This document shows, piece after piece, positions 61,306 to 64,000 of a stretch of 64,000 nucleotides of DNA. The translations under genes and the position numbers were made by a program. The notes under the pieces are model-generated. The model made no database searches, was not told the origin of the DNA, and worked only from the letters and a program-made list of their open reading frames with translations. Numbering within the stretch: the first letter of the stretch is position 1; every line of letters starts with the position of its first letter. Source of the stretch: Peribacillus simplex (GTDB taxonomy: Bacteria; Bacillota; Bacilli; Bacillales; DSM-1321); the NCBI RefSeq assembly GCF_030123325.1, contig NZ_CP126106.1:3624001-3688000 (forward strand), given 5' to 3'.

Positions 61306-61339
61306 AAAAAAAGCAGAAGATATTTAAATATCTTCTGCT
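61306..61339 (-). terminator. Terminator of der-gpsA
   Basis: A 14-bp self-complementary stem with core AGCAGAAGATATT and no free loop beyond TA, followed on the minus strand by T7. The stretch 61340-61474 up to the gpsA stop shows nothing else. Confidence 0.88.
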
Positions 61340-61474
61340 CATTTGACTAAATCCCCCGTGCCGAGGTCAAATTACTAGTTTACTTTCGTTGCATTGTATG
61401 CTGATACACGGCAAGGCGCATCATCAAATGCCTAATTTAATGAAATTCTTTTATGAAAATCAACAAATTGAAGG

Positions 61475-62527
61475 TTAATCCTGCTGCCTGCTATCCAATA
61501 TGTTATAAAGTTCTTCCATCTCATTCGTTTTAGAACGATTCATCAAAAGGTCAACAGCCTTTTTCACTTCTTCCCCATTGAATAAAACATCGTACAAGGC
61601 CTCTGTGATCGGCATATTCACTTCGTACTTTTGGGCTAGTTGATAGGCAGCTTTAGTGGTTCTGACACCTTCAACGACCATACCCATGTTTTCCAACACT
61701 TCTTCAAGCTTTTGCCCTTTACCAAGCATATTCCCAGCTCTCCAATTACGGGAATGAACGCTTGTACAAGTGACGATCAAGTCGCCAATCCCAGCTAAAC
61801 CTGAAAACGTTAGTGGGTTTGCCCCCATGGCCACCCCTAGACGGGATATTTCAGCCAATCCTCGTGTCATTAATGCAGCCTTGGCATTATCCCCATAGCC
61901 TAAACCATCCGTTATGCCGGCAGCCAAAGCAATGATGTTCTTCAATGCCCCTCCGATTTCAACACCAACCATGTCCGGATTTGTATATACACGGAAATTA
62001 TTATTGATAAAGATGTCCTGAACCCTTTCGGCAGCCTTCATATTCTTTGAAGAAACGGCAACTGTTGTCGGGTGACGCAGACTTACTTCTTCTGCATGGC
62101 TCGGTCCTGAAAGAACAACTATATCTTTAAGCCAATCAGCCGATGAGACTTCTTCAATCATTTCCGATATACGAAGCAGTGAATCAGGTTCAATTCCCTT
62201 ACTCACATGAACGATCGTCAAAGGTTTATCATGAGCCTCTTCAATCTGACCAAGCACTTCCCTGTAGGCTTTGGTAGGCACAGCCAAAATGATTACTTCA
62301 ATCCCGGCCAACGCTTCATTAAGGGAAGAATAACCTTTAATCCCCAAAGGCAATTCAATCCCAGGCAAGTATTTTTCATTCGTATGATTTTGATTTATTT
62401 CATTGATTTGTTTCTGATTATGTCCCCATAATCTCACTTCATGCTGGTTATCGGCGATTACGAGCGCTAAAGCAGTTCCCCAGCTCCCAGCTCCAATCAC
62501 TGCGATACTTTCTTTATCTTTCACCAT
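61475..62527 (-). CDS. gpsA: NAD(P)-dependent glycerol-3-phosphate dehydrogenase
   Basis: A 350-residue enzyme producing sn-glycerol 3-phosphate for phospholipids. It has AVIGAGSWGTALALVIADN, the catalytic Lys in VEIGGALKNIIALAAGITDGLGYGDN, and TSVHSRNWRAG. ATG 62527 is chosen because AGGTGG lies seven bases upstream; the frame is open to 62599, overlapping der. It starts 17 bp after the der stop. Confidence 0.95.
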   Translation of the reverse strand: MVKDKESIAVIGAGSWGTALALVIADNQHEVRLWGHNQKQINEINQNHTNEKYLPGIELPLGIKGYSSLNEALAGIEVIILAVPTKAYREVLGQIEEAHDKPLTIVHVSKGIEPDSLLRISEMIEEVSSADWLKDIVVLSGPSHAEEVSLRHPTTVAVSSKNMKAAERVQDIFINNNFRVYTNPDMVGVEIGGALKNIIALAAGITDGLGYGDNAKAALMTRGLAEISRLGVAMGANPLTFSGLAGIGDLIVTCTSVHSRNWRAGNMLGKGQKLEEVLENMGMVVEGVRTTKAAYQLAQKYEVNMPITEALYDVLFNGEEVKKAVDLLMNRSKTNEMEELYNILDSRQQD

Positions 62528-62543
62528 GATATAACCACCTTTA

Positions 62544-63854
62544 CTATTTTCTCTGGCGTCCAAAAATTCGTATTGGTGTTCCTTCAAAACCAAAGGCATC
62601 CCTAATTCGATTTTCTAAAAATCTCTCATATGAGAAATGCAATAACTCCGGATCGTTAACGAATACAACGAAAGTTGGCGGCTTGATCGCTACCTGAGTC
62701 GTATAATAAATTTTCAAACGGTTACCATTATGAGTCGGTGTCGGATTCATTGCAACGGCATCCATGACCACTTCATTCAAGACATTTGTCTGAACCCGGA
62801 TAGCATGATTCTCACTAGCCTGATCAATGACCGGTATTAAGGTATGTGTCCGTTTTTTCGTTAAGGCTGATAGATAAATGATTGGCGCATAATCCAAGAA
62901 TAGGAAATGGGCACGGATCTTTTCTTCAAAATCCTTCATCGTTTTTTCATCTTTCTCGATGGCATCCCACTTATTGACGACGATAATGACCGCCCTACCC
63001 GCTTCATGGGCATATCCGGCAATTTTTTTATCCTGCTCACGAATACCTTCTTCAGCGTTCAGGACGACAAGAACAACGTCGGAACGCTCAATTGCCCTTA
63101 ATGCACGAAGTACGCTATATTTTTCCGTGCTTTCATACACTTTACCTTTTTTCCGCATCCCTGCTGTATCAATAATGACATATTCTTTGCCATTATATTT
63201 ATAAGGAGAGTCAATCGCGTCGCGAGTCGTACCTTCAATGTCACTTACAATGACACGTTCTTCACCTAATAATGCATTGACCAGAGATGATTTACCTACA
63301 TTCGGTCTTCCAATCAAACTGAATTTAATGACATCATCAGCATAATCCTGGCCGCTGAATTTAGGGAAATGTTTGGCCGCTTCATCCAGAAGGTCACCAA
63401 GTCCAAGTCCATGAGACCCGGAAATCGGGAATGGATCCCCAAAACCTAACGCATAGAAATCATAAATTTGATCTTTCATTTCTGGGTTATCGACTTTATT
63501 TACTGCAAGGACAACTGGCTTTCTCGATTTATAGAGTATCTTGGCTACTTCTTCATCAGCAGCCGTTACCCCTTCACGACCATTTGTCATAAAAATTATC
63601 ACATCAGCTTCGTCGATGGCAATTTCAGCCTGCTGGCGAATTTGTTCCAGGAACGGCTCGTCACCGATATCAATTCCACCTGTATCAATTATGTTGAAAT
63701 CATGTGTCAACCATTCACCAGAACTATAAATCCTGTCCCGAGTTACTCCAGGAACGTCTTCGACAATCGAAACCCGTTCTCCAACTATTCTATTAAAGAT
63801 TGTCGATTTTCCCACGTTCGGACGACCGACTATCGCAATTACCGGTTTTGGCAT
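62544..63854 (-). CDS. der: Ribosome biogenesis GTPase Der
   Basis: A 436-residue double GTPase (EngA) needed for 50S assembly. It has two G domains, each with a P-loop: GRPNVGKSTIFN (about 8-19) and GRPNVGKSSLVN (about 182-193), with switch DTGGID and DTAGMR, NKVD and NKWD motifs, and a C-terminal KH-like domain (about 355-436). GGGTGA precedes the ATG. The remaining 63855-64000 shows no gene. Confidence 0.96.
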   Translation of the reverse strand: MPKPVIAIVGRPNVGKSTIFNRIVGERVSIVEDVPGVTRDRIYSSGEWLTHDFNIIDTGGIDIGDEPFLEQIRQQAEIAIDEADVIIFMTNGREGVTAADEEVAKILYKSRKPVVLAVNKVDNPEMKDQIYDFYALGFGDPFPISGSHGLGLGDLLDEAAKHFPKFSGQDYADDVIKFSLIGRPNVGKSSLVNALLGEERVIVSDIEGTTRDAIDSPYKYNGKEYVIIDTAGMRKKGKVYESTEKYSVLRALRAIERSDVVLVVLNAEEGIREQDKKIAGYAHEAGRAVIIVVNKWDAIEKDEKTMKDFEEKIRAHFLFLDYAPIIYLSALTKKRTHTLIPVIDQASENHAIRVQTNVLNEVVMDAVAMNPTPTHNGNRLKIYYTTQVAIKPPTFVVFVNDPELLHFSYERFLENRIRDAFGFEGTPIRIFGRQRK

Positions 63855-64000
63855 TGCTATTCACCCTTTCTGCTACTATATCTCTGTCAAAGTCACGAAA
63901 TTCATGAATGCATTTATTGCGGTTGCTTTGCATTATTGATTTTCATCATTTCCTTTTAAAGGAAAAGGCTGTATCCATCATCATTTAAAGGAATCTTTCA

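Overview
The window looks like a chromosomal segment of a low-GC, endospore-forming Bacillaceae bacterium (Bacillus/Peribacillus type; genus is inference). The evidence is spoIVA, the bacillithiol genes bshA/bshB1, qcrABC with a fused cytochrome b/c subunit, and a gene order following the Bacillus subtilis region nth-dnaD-asnS-aspB-ypmB-ypmA-dinG-panDCB-birA-cca-bshA-bshB1-mgsA-dapB-ypjD-ypjC-ypjB-ypjA-qcrCBA-ypiF-ypiB-ypiA-aroA-tyrA-hisC-aroH-aroB-aroC-ndk-hepT-menG-hepS-mtrB-folE-hbs-spoIVA-yphF-yphE-gpsA-der. Nearly all core genes lie on the minus strand, so transcription runs from high to low coordinates. No rRNA, tRNA, IS element or CRISPR array was seen.

Layout: 1-2308 is nth (partial), dnaD and asnS. 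2489-18590 is an accessory catabolic island placed between asnS and aspB, which are neighbours in B. subtilis. It carries a 4-hydroxyphenylacetate/homoprotocatechuate meta-cleavage set: two HpaB-type flavin monooxygenases, a split HpaG (two FAH-fold genes), HpaF, HpaD (VOC-type extradiol dioxygenase), HpaE and a DHDPS-family aldolase. It also holds an SSS-family symporter with its DUF485 partner, a broken FAD-synthetase-like gene and three regulators (XylR_N/V4R-PucR type, LysR, GntR). A 12-bp palindrome, ATCATATATGAT, lies as adjacent pairs over the -10 region of hpaG and just upstream of gntR, with a further copy over the gntR -10 box, which suggests one GntR regulon.

18690-35340 is housekeeping metabolism: aspB, dinG, pantothenate synthesis with a structured leader RNA, biotin ligase, CCA transferase, bacillithiol, methylglyoxal synthase, dapB and membrane or sporulation ypj genes. 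35339-46666 holds the bc complex and the aromatic amino acid genes; the trp operon expected between hisC and aroH is missing although its regulator TRAP (mtrB) is present. 47115-53844 covers ndk, menaquinone/heptaprenyl diphosphate synthesis, folE, hbs and spoIVA.

55195-61340 is a second insertion, between yphE and gpsA. A putrescine-type aminotransferase and an APC-family permease each have a good sigma-54 (-24/-12) promoter and share an upstream element, and a sigma-54 enhancer-binding protein is encoded between them. This forms a self-contained candidate polyamine-uptake and degradation regulon. The window ends with gpsA and der.
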